A stretch of 64,000 nucleotides of DNA from Paenibacillus sp. HB172176 (lineage in GTDB: Bacteria > Bacillota > Bacilli > Paenibacillales > Paenibacillaceae), in assembly GCF_011947265.1 (NCBI RefSeq), contig NZ_JAATHD010000013.1, positions 62,001 through 126,000 on the forward strand. Reading direction: 5' to 3'. Shown here one piece after another: positions 44,112-53,611 of the stretch. Position 1 is the first letter of the stretch. Each line of letters starts with the position of its first letter. The notes beneath the pieces are model-generated. The model made no database searches, was not told the DNA's origin, and was given only the letters and a program-made list of their open reading frames with translations. Position numbers and translations under genes: made by a program.

Positions 44112-45626
44112 ATGCAAGCAACATCATCATCTGCTGGAGCATCTGCTTCAGTGAAGAGAGGACCGCTGCTCTTCGTCATGATTCTGGGCGCGTTCATCGC
44201 GGTGCTGAATCAGACGATCATGAGCGTGGCGACTCCGGAGCTCATGCGCGAATTCGATATCGCCGCATCGACCGCCCAATGGCTGACAACGGGCTATATG
44301 CTGGTCAACGGCGTTTTGATTCCGATCACAGCTTATTTCATGCAACGATTCACGACACGCGAGCTGTTCGGCGCATCCATGCTGCTGTTCCTGGCAGGTA
44401 CAATTGTTAGCGCCATTGCTCCGGGATTCGAGGTTCTATTAGTCGGGCGCTTGATCCAAGCCGCCGGCGCCGGCATCATTATGCCGCTGCTCATGAACGT
44501 GATCTTGTCGGTATTTCCTCCTGACAAGCGCGGAGGAGCGATGGGGCTTGTCGGCTTCGCGATCATCTTCGCTCCGGCGATCGGCCCTACTTTGGCGGGC
44601 TATGTGCTCGATCATTACTCCTGGCGCGTCATGTTCTACGGCATGCTGCCGCTGGCGGTTCTCGTTCCCATCATTGCTTTCTTCTATCTGAAAAATGTAA
44701 CCGAACGCACCTTTCCCAAGCTTGACGTTGCAGGTGTTATTATTTCCACTATCGGCTTCGGCATGCTGCTCTACGGCTTCAGCATTGCAGGCACGAAGGG
44801 CTGGTCCAGCGCCGAAGTCATTATATCGCTTATCGTTGGCGTGCTTGCGCTCGCGTTGTTCACGATCAGACAGATCAGAAGCAAGGAGCCGCTGCTCGAC
44901 ATGGGCGTGTTCCGCTACAATATGTTCTCTCTGACGACGATCATCAATATCGCGGTTACGATGGTTATGTACGCCGATATGATGCTGCTGCCACTCTATC
45001 TGCAGAACGCGCGCGGCTATACGCCGCTCGAATCCGGCTTGCTCATGCTGCCGGGCGCCTTGCTAATGGGCTTCATGATGCCGGTAACCGGCAGATTATT
45101 CGACCGCTTCGGCGCGAAATGGCTGTCCATCATCGGCATGGCGATTACGATCGTGACCACGATCGGCTTCGTCAATCTGACCGATTCAACGAGCTATGCG
45201 TATCTGGTGCTCATGTCTACCGGCAGACGCTTCGGTATGGCGATGTTCCTCATGCCAATTACGACGGCGGGTCTTAACCAGCTTCCATCAAGGCTGAACG
45301 CGCATGGCACGGCGGTCTCCAATACGATCAAGCAGGTGGCAGGCGCTATCGGTACTTCGCTGCTCGTAACGGTCATGACGACCAGAACGAAGTCTCATAT
45401 GACGGACCTGGCGACCTCCGGGTCCGGCATGGATCAGAACGCGATGCTTCAACATGCGACAATCGGCGGCATTAATGATGCCTATATGGTTATTATCGGC
45501 ATCGGCATGGTTGGACTTTTGCTTTCTTTTTTCATCAAGAGAGCCCATGCCAAGGAAGAGGATGTACCCGTCGTAAGCGACGCGAAGGCGGGCGCGAAGA
45601 AGACGGAAGGCGCGCTGAGCTCATAA
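44112..45626 (+). CDS. MFS drug exporter, DHA2 (EmrB/QacA) family
   Basis: 504 residues, about 14 membrane helices. Motifs: LNQTIMSVATPEL at the first helix, GRLIQAAGAGIIMPLL, and AIGPTLAGYVLDHYSWRVMFYGMLPLAV (motif C region). Exports toxic compounds using the proton gradient. ATG 44112 follows AGAAAGGA by about 10 nt. Divergent from the TetR regulator. Confidence 0.93.
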   Translation: MQATSSSAGASASVKRGPLLFVMILGAFIAVLNQTIMSVATPELMREFDIAASTAQWLTTGYMLVNGVLIPITAYFMQRFTTRELFGASMLLFLAGTIVSAIAPGFEVLLVGRLIQAAGAGIIMPLLMNVILSVFPPDKRGGAMGLVGFAIIFAPAIGPTLAGYVLDHYSWRVMFYGMLPLAVLVPIIAFFYLKNVTERTFPKLDVAGVIISTIGFGMLLYGFSIAGTKGWSSAEVIISLIVGVLALALFTIRQIRSKEPLLDMGVFRYNMFSLTTIINIAVTMVMYADMMLLPLYLQNARGYTPLESGLLMLPGALLMGFMMPVTGRLFDRFGAKWLSIIGMAITIVTTIGFVNLTDSTSYAYLVLMSTGRRFGMAMFLMPITTAGLNQLPSRLNAHGTAVSNTIKQVAGAIGTSLLVTVMTTRTKSHMTDLATSGSGMDQNAMLQHATIGGINDAYMVIIGIGMVGLLLSFFIKRAHAKEEDVPVVSDAKAGAKKTEGALSS

Positions 45627-45651
45627 TAGGCGCAAGGAATAGCAGAATGGA

Positions 45652-45690
45652 GAGCGTTGCCCCCTGCGGGCAGCGCTCTTGTTTGGTTTG
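45652..45690 (+). terminator. Terminator after the MFS exporter
   Basis: GAGCGTTGCCC (45652-45662) pairs with GGGCAGCGCTC (45668-45678) with one wobble, followed by TTGTTTGGTTT. A TATAAT -10 for the next gene lies at 45699-45704. Confidence 0.8.
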
Positions 45691-45747
45691 GAATAGGGTA
45701 TAATGGAGGAATAAGAGGCATTTCGATTTCGGTGGAGGTTGGATTCT

Positions 45748-46554
45748 ATGTTTTTCGAGCAGCTTGCGTCGATTATTCCGGTTTTTCAGCGCATTCAGAT
45801 CTTTCATCAAACACAGCTCCTTCAATTGGAGGAGGAGCAGCATGCTCTGGTTGTGATGCGCAGCGGCTTACTTACTATAGGGAAGGGCGGCGGAGAGGAG
45901 GCTGTCGTGGTCTCTCAAGGCTATGCTTGCCATCCGGGCGAGGGACCGTATTCGCTTCAAGTGCCGCGAACGAAGGAGGCGGAGTATTTCGTTATCTTCT
46001 ACCGGCTGCTTCCGGCGGGCGCAGGCTGGTCGCTGCAGGGCCCGTTATACACGCTGAGCGAGGTGAAGATCAAATATATGCTGGACGAGCTTCTGCGGAT
46101 GGCGGAGGGGAACTACAGCTTTGCAGAGAGAGAGGAGCCCGCGCAGCGCTTCCGCATGAGGCTGATGCTCGAGCGAATACTGTTCATTTATCTCTACGAA
46201 ACCGACTTGCGGGAGCAGGAAGCTTCAAGGTTGGACGGTATCGACGAATCTCTTGCCTATATGAAGGAGCATTATATGCTGAAGCTGACACTGCCTCTTC
46301 TGGCGGGCAGGGCAGGCATGAGCGAAGGTCATTATACGGTGCGATTCAAGTCGCGCACCGGGCTGACCATGACGCAATATTTGAGAAGGCTTCGGGTAGA
46401 GAAGGCGAAGGAGCTTTTCCTTCAGACCTCTCTCAGCGCCAAGGAAATCGCACAGCGAGTAGGCTATTCCGATTATTTTCATTTCAGCCGCGTATTCAAG
46501 CAAGAAGAAGGCTGCTCGCCAACATCGTTTCAAGAAAAACAGGTGAAAATCTAA
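45748..46554 (+). CDS. AraC-family regulator, Btr-like (iron-siderophore uptake activator)
   Basis: 268 residues from ATG 45748 (GTGGAGG 9 nt upstream). N-terminal cupin-like domain and C-terminal AraC helix-turn-helix motifs (LTLPLLAGRAGMSEGHYTVRF and SAKEIAQRVGYSDYFHFSRVF). Directly upstream of a FeuABC-type operon, as in Bacillus where Btr activates feuABC when bacillibactin is bound. The parallel with Btr rests on position and architecture. Confidence 0.88.
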   Translation: MFFEQLASIIPVFQRIQIFHQTQLLQLEEEQHALVVMRSGLLTIGKGGGEEAVVVSQGYACHPGEGPYSLQVPRTKEAEYFVIFYRLLPAGAGWSLQGPLYTLSEVKIKYMLDELLRMAEGNYSFAEREEPAQRFRMRLMLERILFIYLYETDLREQEASRLDGIDESLAYMKEHYMLKLTLPLLAGRAGMSEGHYTVRFKSRTGLTMTQYLRRLRVEKAKELFLQTSLSAKEIAQRVGYSDYFHFSRVFKQEEGCSPTSFQEKQVKI

Positions 46555-46625
46555 TAATATAACATGTTCAATCTGAAGATATGATATGGAATGAGCGGGA
46601 AGAAGTCGCTAAAATACATTGTAGT

Positions 46626-46644
46626 GAGAATAATTATTATTATC
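46626..46644 (+). promoter_or_regulatory. Fur-like box before the iron transport operon
   Basis: GAGAATAATTATTATTATC matches the 19-bp Fur consensus (GATAATGATAATCATTATC) at 15 of 19 positions by eye. It lies 17 bp before the start of the binding protein gene. Confidence 0.8.
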
Positions 46645-46661
46645 AGGGGGAAGAAACGAAA

Positions 46662-47630
46662 ATGACTTCATGGATGTTCCGCTCAGCACGACTTGGTATT
46701 CTATTGCTTATTGTCTTAAGCCTTGCAGCCTGTGGACAAGCTTCGAACGATGCAAATGACAACAATAATGGAGGGATCTCGGCGACGCCGCAAACGTCGG
46801 ACGGCATGATTACCGTTGAAGATGCGCTCGGCACGGTAACGCTGCCGCAGACGCCGGAGAAAATCGTAACGATGGATTTCAGCTTTACGGATATGGTTGC
46901 GACGCTAGGCGTTCAGCCTGTCGGCATCGCCGATGACGGAGATGCGGGTCTCTTCATGGATTCGGTGAAGAGCGCTCTGGGCGACTATACGTCGGTGGGC
47001 TCGCGGTATGAACCGAATATCGAGCTGATTAGCACGCTGAAGCCGGATTTGATTATTGCGGATGTGAACAAGCATAAGAATGCGCTTGATCAGTTGAAGG
47101 CGATTGCTCCCGTGCTTGTGCTGGACGACTATACGGCGGACTATGACCAGATGCTGGTTAACTTCATGCTTGTAGCCAAAGCGCTGGGCAAGGAAGAAGA
47201 GGGACGGAAGCGTCTGGAGCAGCATGAAGCGTTGATTGGCGATGCCAAGGAGAAGCTGCAAGGGGCGAAGCTTACGGTATTGCCGGCGGTCGTGAATCCC
47301 AAAGGCTTCTATGCGCATTCCAATCATTCCTACAGCGGATCGATGGTGAAGTTGCTTGGCTTCACGGATCCGATTAGCGATGAAGCGGCTTATCCGCAAT
47401 TAACGCTGGAGCAATTGGTGGAGGCGAATCCGCAGGCGTTGTTCCTGATGCCGACGGAGGAAGTGACGATCGTGAATGAATGGGAGAAGAATCCATTGTG
47501 GCAGGAGCTTGATGCCGTGAAGCAGGGCAAGGTCTATACGGTGGAGAGACGCAACTGGTCTTTATCCCGAGGAATGCTCGGCTCCGAGAAGATCGCGGAG
47601 GATATCGTGAACGAGCTGGGAGCCAAATAG
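46662..47630 (+). CDS. feuA: Iron-siderophore ABC transporter binding lipoprotein, FeuA-like
   Basis: 322 residues. Lipobox SLAACGQ, then a periplasmic-binding fold of the cobalamin/siderophore class: FSFTDMVATLGVQPVGI, ELISTLKPDLIIAD, QLTLEQLVEANPQALFLM. Captures ferric siderophore outside the membrane. ATG 46662 with GGGGAAG upstream; the open frame to 46581 passes through the Fur-like box. First gene of a three-gene operon. FeuA identity is by locus analogy. Confidence 0.88.
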   Translation: MTSWMFRSARLGILLLIVLSLAACGQASNDANDNNNGGISATPQTSDGMITVEDALGTVTLPQTPEKIVTMDFSFTDMVATLGVQPVGIADDGDAGLFMDSVKSALGDYTSVGSRYEPNIELISTLKPDLIIADVNKHKNALDQLKAIAPVLVLDDYTADYDQMLVNFMLVAKALGKEEEGRKRLEQHEALIGDAKEKLQGAKLTVLPAVVNPKGFYAHSNHSYSGSMVKLLGFTDPISDEAAYPQLTLEQLVEANPQALFLMPTEEVTIVNEWEKNPLWQELDAVKQGKVYTVERRNWSLSRGMLGSEKIAEDIVNELGAK

Positions 47631-48659
47631 ATGAGGTCGTCCATTCCAGCTTTGGGGAAGCAGCGCCGTTCGCGGTTTCTGCTCCTCCTTTTTGCCGTTT
47701 CAGGCGCTTTGCTGCTGCTCGGCATGCTGCTGAGCTTGAAGTACGGGCAAGCGAATATTTCCTGGCGCATATTGATAGATGCGCTGACGTATCAAGGACA
47801 TGAGAAGGAGCATCTCTACATTCAGACGTTAAGACTGCCCAGAACGTTGACGGCCTGCATGGTAGGAGCTCAGCTCTCTCTCGCCGGCCTGCTTACGCAG
47901 CTTGCGACGCGCAATCCGCTGGCCTCCCCTCATGTATTCGGCATTAATGCCGGCGCGGCTCTCGCCGTTGTCTTCAGTCTGCTTCTTTTCGACAGACTCA
48001 GTGCCATCGGGTCGGTGTTCATCGCTTTCGCCGGCGCTGCCTGCGGAGCGCTGCTTGTCTGGGCGTTGGCGGGCGGCGCGCAAGGAGGCGGGGTCATTCG
48101 ATTTGCTTTGGCCGGTATTACCGTGCATTTCTTGTTGGCCTCTCTGACAGAAGGAGCCATTATTCTTAATCAATATTCCACGGACAGCATGATGTTCTGG
48201 CTGGTCGGTTCAGTGAATCAGGCAGGATGGCTGGAAGCGCGGCTGCTATTGCCTTTCTTTGCCGGCGGGCTCTTATTGACCGCTTTGCTGCTGCCCGCCT
48301 TCCGGCTGTTGCTGCTGCAGGACGAGGTGGCGGCGGGGCTCGGGCAACGCCTGATTCTGGTCAAAGCGCTCTGTATGCTTCTGGTCGTTCTGCTGGCGGG
48401 CTCGGCCGTGGCGTTATGCGGACCGATTGGCTTTGTCTGTCTCATTGTTCCTCATATTGCGCGGGGGCTGGCCGGTCATGAGCTGAGGGTGCTGGTTCCG
48501 CTGACTGCTTTGCTCGGAGCGACGCTGCTGGTATTCGCGGATTTGCTCAGCAGAGCCATCGCCTTTCCTTTCGAGTCGCCGGTCGGGATCGTGACGGCCG
48601 CGCTCGGCGCGCCGTTCTTCATCTATCTGGCTCGGCGCAAAGGAGGAGCGGCAGCATGA
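47631..48659 (+). CDS. feuB: Ferric siderophore ABC permease (FecCD family)
   Basis: 342 residues, about 10 helices. LRLPRTLTACMVGAQLSLAGLLTQLATRNPLASPHVFGINAGA region and GFVCLIVPHIARGL are FecCD signatures. ATG starts on the base after the upstream stop, so translation is probably coupled. Overlaps the next gene by 4 bp. Confidence 0.9.
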   Translation: MRSSIPALGKQRRSRFLLLLFAVSGALLLLGMLLSLKYGQANISWRILIDALTYQGHEKEHLYIQTLRLPRTLTACMVGAQLSLAGLLTQLATRNPLASPHVFGINAGAALAVVFSLLLFDRLSAIGSVFIAFAGAACGALLVWALAGGAQGGGVIRFALAGITVHFLLASLTEGAIILNQYSTDSMMFWLVGSVNQAGWLEARLLLPFFAGGLLLTALLLPAFRLLLLQDEVAAGLGQRLILVKALCMLLVVLLAGSAVALCGPIGFVCLIVPHIARGLAGHELRVLVPLTALLGATLLVFADLLSRAIAFPFESPVGIVTAALGAPFFIYLARRKGGAAA

Positions 48660-49636
48660 AGAAGAAGGTTTTGGCGCTTGCTTCGGCCCTTGCCGTGTTG
48701 CTCCTTCTCTTCGCTTTCTCGCTAAGCTGGGGAGCGGTGTCGATCCCGTTTGCAGACCTCTGGCCAGGACTTGCGGAGAAGGGGAGCTCGGCCTATTTCA
48801 TCGTGCATGAGGTTCGCTTGCCCAGAGCGCTTACGGCTGTTCTTGCCGGCATTGGCCTTGCGACCGGCGGTGTGATCCTGCAAAGTCTGGTGCGCAATCC
48901 GCTCGCGAGTCCGGATGTCATCGGCATTACGAAGGGAGCTGGCTTCGCTGCGGCGATGGTGCTCTTCCTCTTCCCGAGAGCGCCAAGCGGCATGGTGTCC
49001 GTTGCGGCGTTCTGCGGCGCTGTGCTCGCGTTCTTCCTGCTGATGACGCTAAGCCGCAGACTGACGTTATCTCCTGCGGCGCTGGCTCTTGTCGGCGTTG
49101 CAATCGGCGCGGTATTCCAAGCGGCCACGCAATATCTGATCGTGACGCATCCGACAAATGTGAATCTGGCCTTGCTCTGGATGTCAGGCAGCCTGTGGGG
49201 CAGAGACTGGACGCAGGTGCGGACGCTTCTGCCCTGGATGGCGCTGCTGCTTCCTTTTGCATGGAGCCGCTATTCGAGACTAAATCTATTCCTGCTCGGA
49301 GATGAGACCGGAGCGTCGTTAGGTCTTGCCGTCTCGAAGCAGCGCTTCTGGCTCATGCTGCTTGCCGTAGCCATGGCGGGCATCTCCGTCTCGGCGGTCG
49401 GGGCCATCGGCTTCATCGGATTAATCGCTCCGCATCTGGCCCGGCGCATCATTGGAGGCCGCCATGAGTGGCTCATTCCCATGTCCGCGCTTCTCGGCGC
49501 GAATCTGATGCTTCTCGGCGATCTGGTCGGCCGCTTGGTAATTGCTCCGCGAGAGGTGCCGGTCGGTATTATGACGGCTGTCATTGGCGCGCCTTATTTT
49601 ATCTATCTGCTTCGGAAGCAGAGGAAGTCGGGCTGA
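48656..49636 (+). CDS. feuC: Ferric siderophore ABC permease (FecCD family)
   Basis: 326 residues, about 10 helices. LPRALTAVLAGIGLATGGVILQ, NPLASPDVIGITKGAGF, GFIGLIAPHLARRIIG. Forms the channel with the preceding permease. No ATPase gene follows; Feu-type systems use a shared ATPase encoded elsewhere (YusV in Bacillus), which is known for the family and would explain the gap. Confidence 0.9.
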   Translation: MKKKVLALASALAVLLLLFAFSLSWGAVSIPFADLWPGLAEKGSSAYFIVHEVRLPRALTAVLAGIGLATGGVILQSLVRNPLASPDVIGITKGAGFAAAMVLFLFPRAPSGMVSVAAFCGAVLAFFLLMTLSRRLTLSPAALALVGVAIGAVFQAATQYLIVTHPTNVNLALLWMSGSLWGRDWTQVRTLLPWMALLLPFAWSRYSRLNLFLLGDETGASLGLAVSKQRFWLMLLAVAMAGISVSAVGAIGFIGLIAPHLARRIIGGRHEWLIPMSALLGANLMLLGDLVGRLVIAPREVPVGIMTAVIGAPYFIYLLRKQRKSG

Positions 49637-49656
49637 AGAAGTGACGCATTGATTTA

Positions 49657-49703
49657 GAGCAAGAGCTCGGTCCCGATAGGCCGAGCTCTTGCTCTGTTTG
49701 TTG
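49657..49703. terminator. Strong terminator between the Feu and Ytr operons
   Basis: GAGCAAGAGCTCGG (49657-49670) pairs with CCGAGCTCTTGCTC (49681-49694), perfect 14 bp, followed by TGTTTGTTG. Lies between convergent operons. Confidence 0.92.
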
Positions 49704-49709
49704 CAGTTC

Positions 49710-50969
49710 TCAGAAGGTGGAATAGAGCGAAAGATCTATGACATGAAGTTGCTCGGACGCTTCTTCGTTAGATTGCCGGCTGCCTCCCGTTTTCACAACC
49801 TTACCTTGATACAGGATATTACCGTTCATCAAATCAAGAACAAATGCGCCAGGGATACCATCGGTATGCGTCAGCAAATAAATACGTTCGCCAGAAATTT
49901 TTACATCATTAATTTCATCCGAGCCTAGCTTCTTCGCCGATATGGACAGGTAGTCATCGTCAACATCGTTAGTTGCCAAATCCATGCGTGAAACCTGTAA
50001 CTGGGTCGAGGTCTGCTTCGCATGATACAAGTAGTCGGTCTGAAGATTGTTCACGAATCGAAAGTCGAATCTACTTATGCTGTCATTCGGATTCACATAG
50101 GCTTCCTGCCAAGTCTCATTCTGCAATTCCTTCAATTCTCCTGTGAGATAGGAGTAGGAATAGTAAACATATTCTTCCTCCTTTCTTCCTACTGATCTGC
50201 CGCTAACCTGGAAATAGATACGCTCGCTGGGCATGGTGATGATATCGGTGGAGAGCTGTCTTGGAAGGGTATCGTCGCGATGTCGATTCTCCCATAAGTT
50301 GAGCTTCGTATCTTCCACGAAATCGCCGTTCTTCTCGTCGAAGGCATATACATGATAACTGTATTCTTGAGATGGTTTGTTGCGTACGTACACAAGGATA
50401 AAGATCTTGGATTCGAGCAACTGGACATCGTAGACATTCATCTCCACGGTTCCTTTCGGCACATCCAAGCTAGTATGCAGCTCTCTTGACTTACCTGTCT
50501 CCTCATCCAAAATACTGGTTGCGAACTTCGCTTTGGGAGCGGAGGATTCGGAACCTTTTACTTGAACTTCGCTATATACGGTCTGCTTCTCATCTCGATA
50601 AAATCCCCCTATACCTCTTTTCTTGCCGCGCAAGAACGAGCGATGCTTCTCGAGAAGATCCTCCATCCCCAGATAGGAATACATAAATTCCTCTCGATTT
50701 GTAATGGATGTGCGCTGATTTCGAGTTAGTGCTGAGAATTCTGTTCCCTCTTCTGTTATGGTTAAATGCTCAGAATGCCCGGATAAGTAATAATCTCCGG
50801 GTATTATAATAGCTTCACCTTCCGAGGTGCTGCCTTGCACAAGCTCCAGCTTGTATTCAGGCATATAGTCCGTTCTACCAATCGCATAATAGTATCCTAT
50901 ACCGCTTACTGCCAGCACGAACAGCAGCAGGATTAACCCATAGCGCTTCACGCTTCTATATCGCAGCAT
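49710..50969 (-). CDS. Membrane-anchored protein of unknown function in the Ytr-like operon
   Basis: 419 residues. One N-terminal membrane helix (about 10-30), then an extracytoplasmic region rich in beta strands. Not recognised by motif. It is the last gene after the GntR regulator, ATPase and permease, 24 bp from the permease, and so likely works with that ABC complex. Confidence 0.75.
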   Translation of the reverse strand: MLRYRSVKRYGLILLLFVLAVSGIGYYYAIGRTDYMPEYKLELVQGSTSEGEAIIIPGDYYLSGHSEHLTITEEGTEFSALTRNQRTSITNREEFMYSYLGMEDLLEKHRSFLRGKKRGIGGFYRDEKQTVYSEVQVKGSESSAPKAKFATSILDEETGKSRELHTSLDVPKGTVEMNVYDVQLLESKIFILVYVRNKPSQEYSYHVYAFDEKNGDFVEDTKLNLWENRHRDDTLPRQLSTDIITMPSERIYFQVSGRSVGRKEEEYVYYSYSYLTGELKELQNETWQEAYVNPNDSISRFDFRFVNNLQTDYLYHAKQTSTQLQVSRMDLATNDVDDDYLSISAKKLGSDEINDVKISGERIYLLTHTDGIPGAFVLDLMNGNILYQGKVVKTGGSRQSNEEASEQLHVIDLSLYSTF

Positions 50970-50993
50970 GCTTAAACCTCCTTCTCATACAGC

Positions 50994-51839
50994 TCATACG
51001 GTAACCTTCTTCGACAGCAGCCGGTTCCCGAGCCAGAGCGACAGCCCAAGGACGAGCAGGAACATGAACAGCTCCATCATGAAAATTTCGGTGCCGAAGA
51101 AATAGCCTGTTCCGAACATGGTTTCCAGCAAGGACACGGGAAACAAGATGAGACCCAAGCACACAATCAGATACGTCACTCCATACAATATGCCGATCCT
51201 GCGATAGCTCCGCTCCAGCAGAATCGCCGTGAAAACCGCAATGACGGCTGTCATTCCCATGCCGTAGAAATAGATGAATTGTTCAAAGCTTCTTGGAAAA
51301 AGCATCGGCAAAAGCTGATTGCGGCTGATCACGTCTACAATATGCGAATCCGCACGCTGAACGGATGGAACAAGCAGCTTGAACACCCAGCCTTCGATCG
51401 GCAGCAAGACAAGCTGAAACGACAGCATGCTGAAGACGAGAAGGAGGAGCGAGGTGAGCTTGGCCCAGTATAGATTCATTCTTGCCGCAGGCAGCATCAG
51501 CAAGCGGTAGATGAAGGTCGAGCGGCCGAGCCAGTCCCGATACCAGATGAAGAAGACATAGAAGGACAGGGCGGCTATGCTGACCAGAATGACAAGAATG
51601 AACGGCTTTGGTGTGCTGAAGATAACCCAATCGAAGGTTAGCTTATCAACATCGATTTTAGTAGAGGAATTGACTGTGTCCTTGATTCGGTTCATTGCGT
51701 CAAGCTGAACCGCCAATCCTTGCTTCGTCTTCCAAATCACTGCAATGATCTGGACAGCAGCCGTCAAGCCCATAAGCGCAAGCAGAATCCATCGAAAACG
51801 ATGCAGCTCCATTTGTACAAGCTTCAAATAGCTCTTCAT
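50994..51839 (-). CDS. ABC transporter permease subunit (YtrC/D-like)
   Basis: 281 residues, about six helices. Start ATG 51839, which overlaps the ATPase stop by 4 bp. The short N-terminal segment MKSYLKLVQMELHRFRW is typical of ABC-2-like export permeases. Partner of the ATPase; substrate unknown. Confidence 0.85.
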   Translation of the reverse strand: MKSYLKLVQMELHRFRWILLALMGLTAAVQIIAVIWKTKQGLAVQLDAMNRIKDTVNSSTKIDVDKLTFDWVIFSTPKPFILVILVSIAALSFYVFFIWYRDWLGRSTFIYRLLMLPAARMNLYWAKLTSLLLLVFSMLSFQLVLLPIEGWVFKLLVPSVQRADSHIVDVISRNQLLPMLFPRSFEQFIYFYGMGMTAVIAVFTAILLERSYRRIGILYGVTYLIVCLGLILFPVSLLETMFGTGYFFGTEIFMMELFMFLLVLGLSLWLGNRLLSKKVTV

Positions 51840-52525
51840 GCCAAATACACCTCCCTCATCACATCGACCACGGATTTGCCTTGCTCGCTTCGCATTTCCT
51901 CGCAATCGAACGCCATGCGAACCTCGCCGTCCTGCAGCAGCACCGCTCGGTCCATGAGATGCTCGATCTCGTTGATTTCATGCGTCGTCATAATGACGCC
52001 GCGCCCGTCGATCAGATCGCTGGTGAATGCCTCTGCGATGACCTCTCTTGTGAACAGGTCGATACCCGAGAACGGCTCGTCCATCAGGATGTAATCGGCA
52101 TTTTGACCAAGGCCGAGCAGTAGATTGAGCTTCGCGGCCATGCCTTTGGACAAGCTTCCGATGCGCGCCCGCTCGTCCAGCTTGAAGAAGCGAAGCAATT
52201 CTTCGGCGCGAGCTGGATTCCAGCTGTCGTAGAAGTCGTCCATGAACTGCAGCGCCTCTCCAATTCGCATGCCAAGCGGCATGGTGAGATGATCGGGCAC
52301 GAAGGCAATTTTCTCATATATGGAAGGCGTCAATTTCTGACCGTCAATGGTGATATGGCCCCCAGACAGCGGCGTCAGTCCCATAATGGCCTTCAGAATG
52401 GTCGATTTCCCTGCGCCGTTCACTCCGATCAAGCAGGTGATTTGACCCTTTTCGGCTTGAAAGGAGACATCTCTTAGCACATGGCGCAGCCGGTATCGCT
52501 TGCGAATATGAAGAACATCAATCAT
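51836..52525 (-). CDS. ABC transporter ATPase (YtrB-like)
   Basis: 229 residues. Walker A GVNGAGKST, signature SLSKGMAAK (usual LSGGQ replaced by LSKGM as in YtrB/BcrA-type ATPases), Walker B YILMDEP. ATG 52525 lies inside the end of the GntR gene (8-bp overlap), so the two are translationally coupled. Confidence 0.92.
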   Translation of the reverse strand: MIDVLHIRKRYRLRHVLRDVSFQAEKGQITCLIGVNGAGKSTILKAIMGLTPLSGGHITIDGQKLTPSIYEKIAFVPDHLTMPLGMRIGEALQFMDDFYDSWNPARAEELLRFFKLDERARIGSLSKGMAAKLNLLLGLGQNADYILMDEPFSGIDLFTREVIAEAFTSDLIDGRGVIMTTHEINEIEHLMDRAVLLQDGEVRMAFDCEEMRSEQGKSVVDVMREVYLA

Positions 52526-52919
52526 GGCGCTCGCCTCCTTCCGCATATTCTCTCCGCACCAGCTCCACAAGCTCATCGACGCCGATATTGATTTTGCGGA
52601 CGGCTGTCACGAAGACTTGCACGGCTTCGCTCGCAAGCTCCATTCTGATTCGGCTTAACAGCTCCGCATCGCTCGTAATTCGGCTATGCGAATTAGGTTC
52701 CGTTACAATCAATTGCTGCTCCTCCATTTCCTTGTACGCCTTCTGCACCGTATTCGGGTTGATCTTCAATAAGGCTCCGAGCTCCCGTCTCGATGGAATC
52801 GTCTGATTCGGCAGCAGCAGGCCTGTCGCGATCCGCTCTTTGAAGTGGCGCACCACCTGCAAGTAGACGGGATCCCGATTATTGAATGAAATCACGGCCC
52901 ATTCTTCATTCGCGCTCAT
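52518..52919 (-). CDS. GntR-family regulator, YtrA subfamily
   Basis: 133 residues. GntR winged helix (ATGLLLPNQTIPSRRELGALLKINPNTVQKAYKEME) followed by only a short helical tail, the mark of the YtrA group, which control ABC operons. ATG 52919 with GAGAGG upstream; the frame up to 53072 is leader. Heads its own operon and probably represses it through the dyad at 53030-53047. Confidence 0.9.
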   Translation of the reverse strand: MSANEEWAVISFNNRDPVYLQVVRHFKERIATGLLLPNQTIPSRRELGALLKINPNTVQKAYKEMEEQQLIVTEPNSHSRITSDAELLSRIRMELASEAVQVFVTAVRKINIGVDELVELVRREYAEGGERHD

Positions 52920-53029
52920 AGCATGACCTCTCATTCGTGCTCGTCTCTCGTGCATGTGACGATAGGCTTGGGTGAGCACAATGCGGAATTGTCCTCTGTC
53001 TCTATCTCCTCCGCACTGTACTGTCTGGT

Positions 53030-53072
53030 TAATACACTTCTGTATTATGCAGGCGATACAGTTGGTTGTCAA
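53030..53072 (-). promoter_or_regulatory. Ytr-operon promoter with overlapping dyad operator
   Basis: On the minus strand TTGACA (53067-53072), 17-nt spacer, CATAAT (53044-53049). The perfect dyad TAATACA-CTTC-TGTATTA (53030-53047) overlaps the -10. Similar geometry to known YtrA-type operators. Confidence 0.85.
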
Positions 53073-53288
53073 GTTATTCCATTAGAGGAGGCAAATGAAG
53101 AATTTGGAAGGCTAACGAATTGTTATATCGCTATTGCCCATGATTCAGCATGATTAGCAAAACGAACGAAGATCTATATGCTTATTTGCCGTTTCATGAG
53201 CGAAAGGAAGCTTTCTTCGCCGCAATAGCGTGATGATTCTTCGTTAGAATTACGCAAATGGGCGACAGGAGGTGTTTAACGCTGTGAG

Positions 53289-53611
53289 TGAGGCTGTCGA
53301 TTACCTGTGGATCACCTGCTTATGGAACACCTCAGCCAGTTCCGCATTTGAAGCTTCAGCGCTGAAAATCAGAGCTAGAGTACCAGTAGGAGCGTCCTCC
53401 GAAGCTTCAGCGCTGGAAATCAGAGCTAGAGAGCCAGTCGGAGCGTCTTCCGAAGCTGCAGCGCTGGAAATCAGAGCTAGAGAGCCAGTCGGAGCGCCCT
53501 CCGAAGCTGCAGCGCTGGAAATCAGAGCTAGAGAGCCAGTCGGAGCGCCCTCCGAAGCTGCAGCGCTGGAAATCAGCATTGCAGCCCAGTCCACAGTTAA
53601 TCGACAGCCTC
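53289..53611. mobile_element. MITE-like repeat element with 51-bp core units (copy A)
   Basis: Bounded by 22-bp terminal inverted repeats with one mismatch: GAGGCTGTCGATTA... at 53289-53310 and its complement at 53590-53611. The core holds four exact-length 51-bp units starting at 53369, 53420, 53471 and 53522, each ending GCAGCGCTGGAAA. Open frames on both strands follow from the 17-codon period and are not supported as genes. A second, shorter copy lies at 57106-57277. Confidence 0.85.

Noticed and set aside
53369..53572. CRISPR array
   Set aside because: The 51-bp units are contiguous with no unique spacers, and no cas genes are present.
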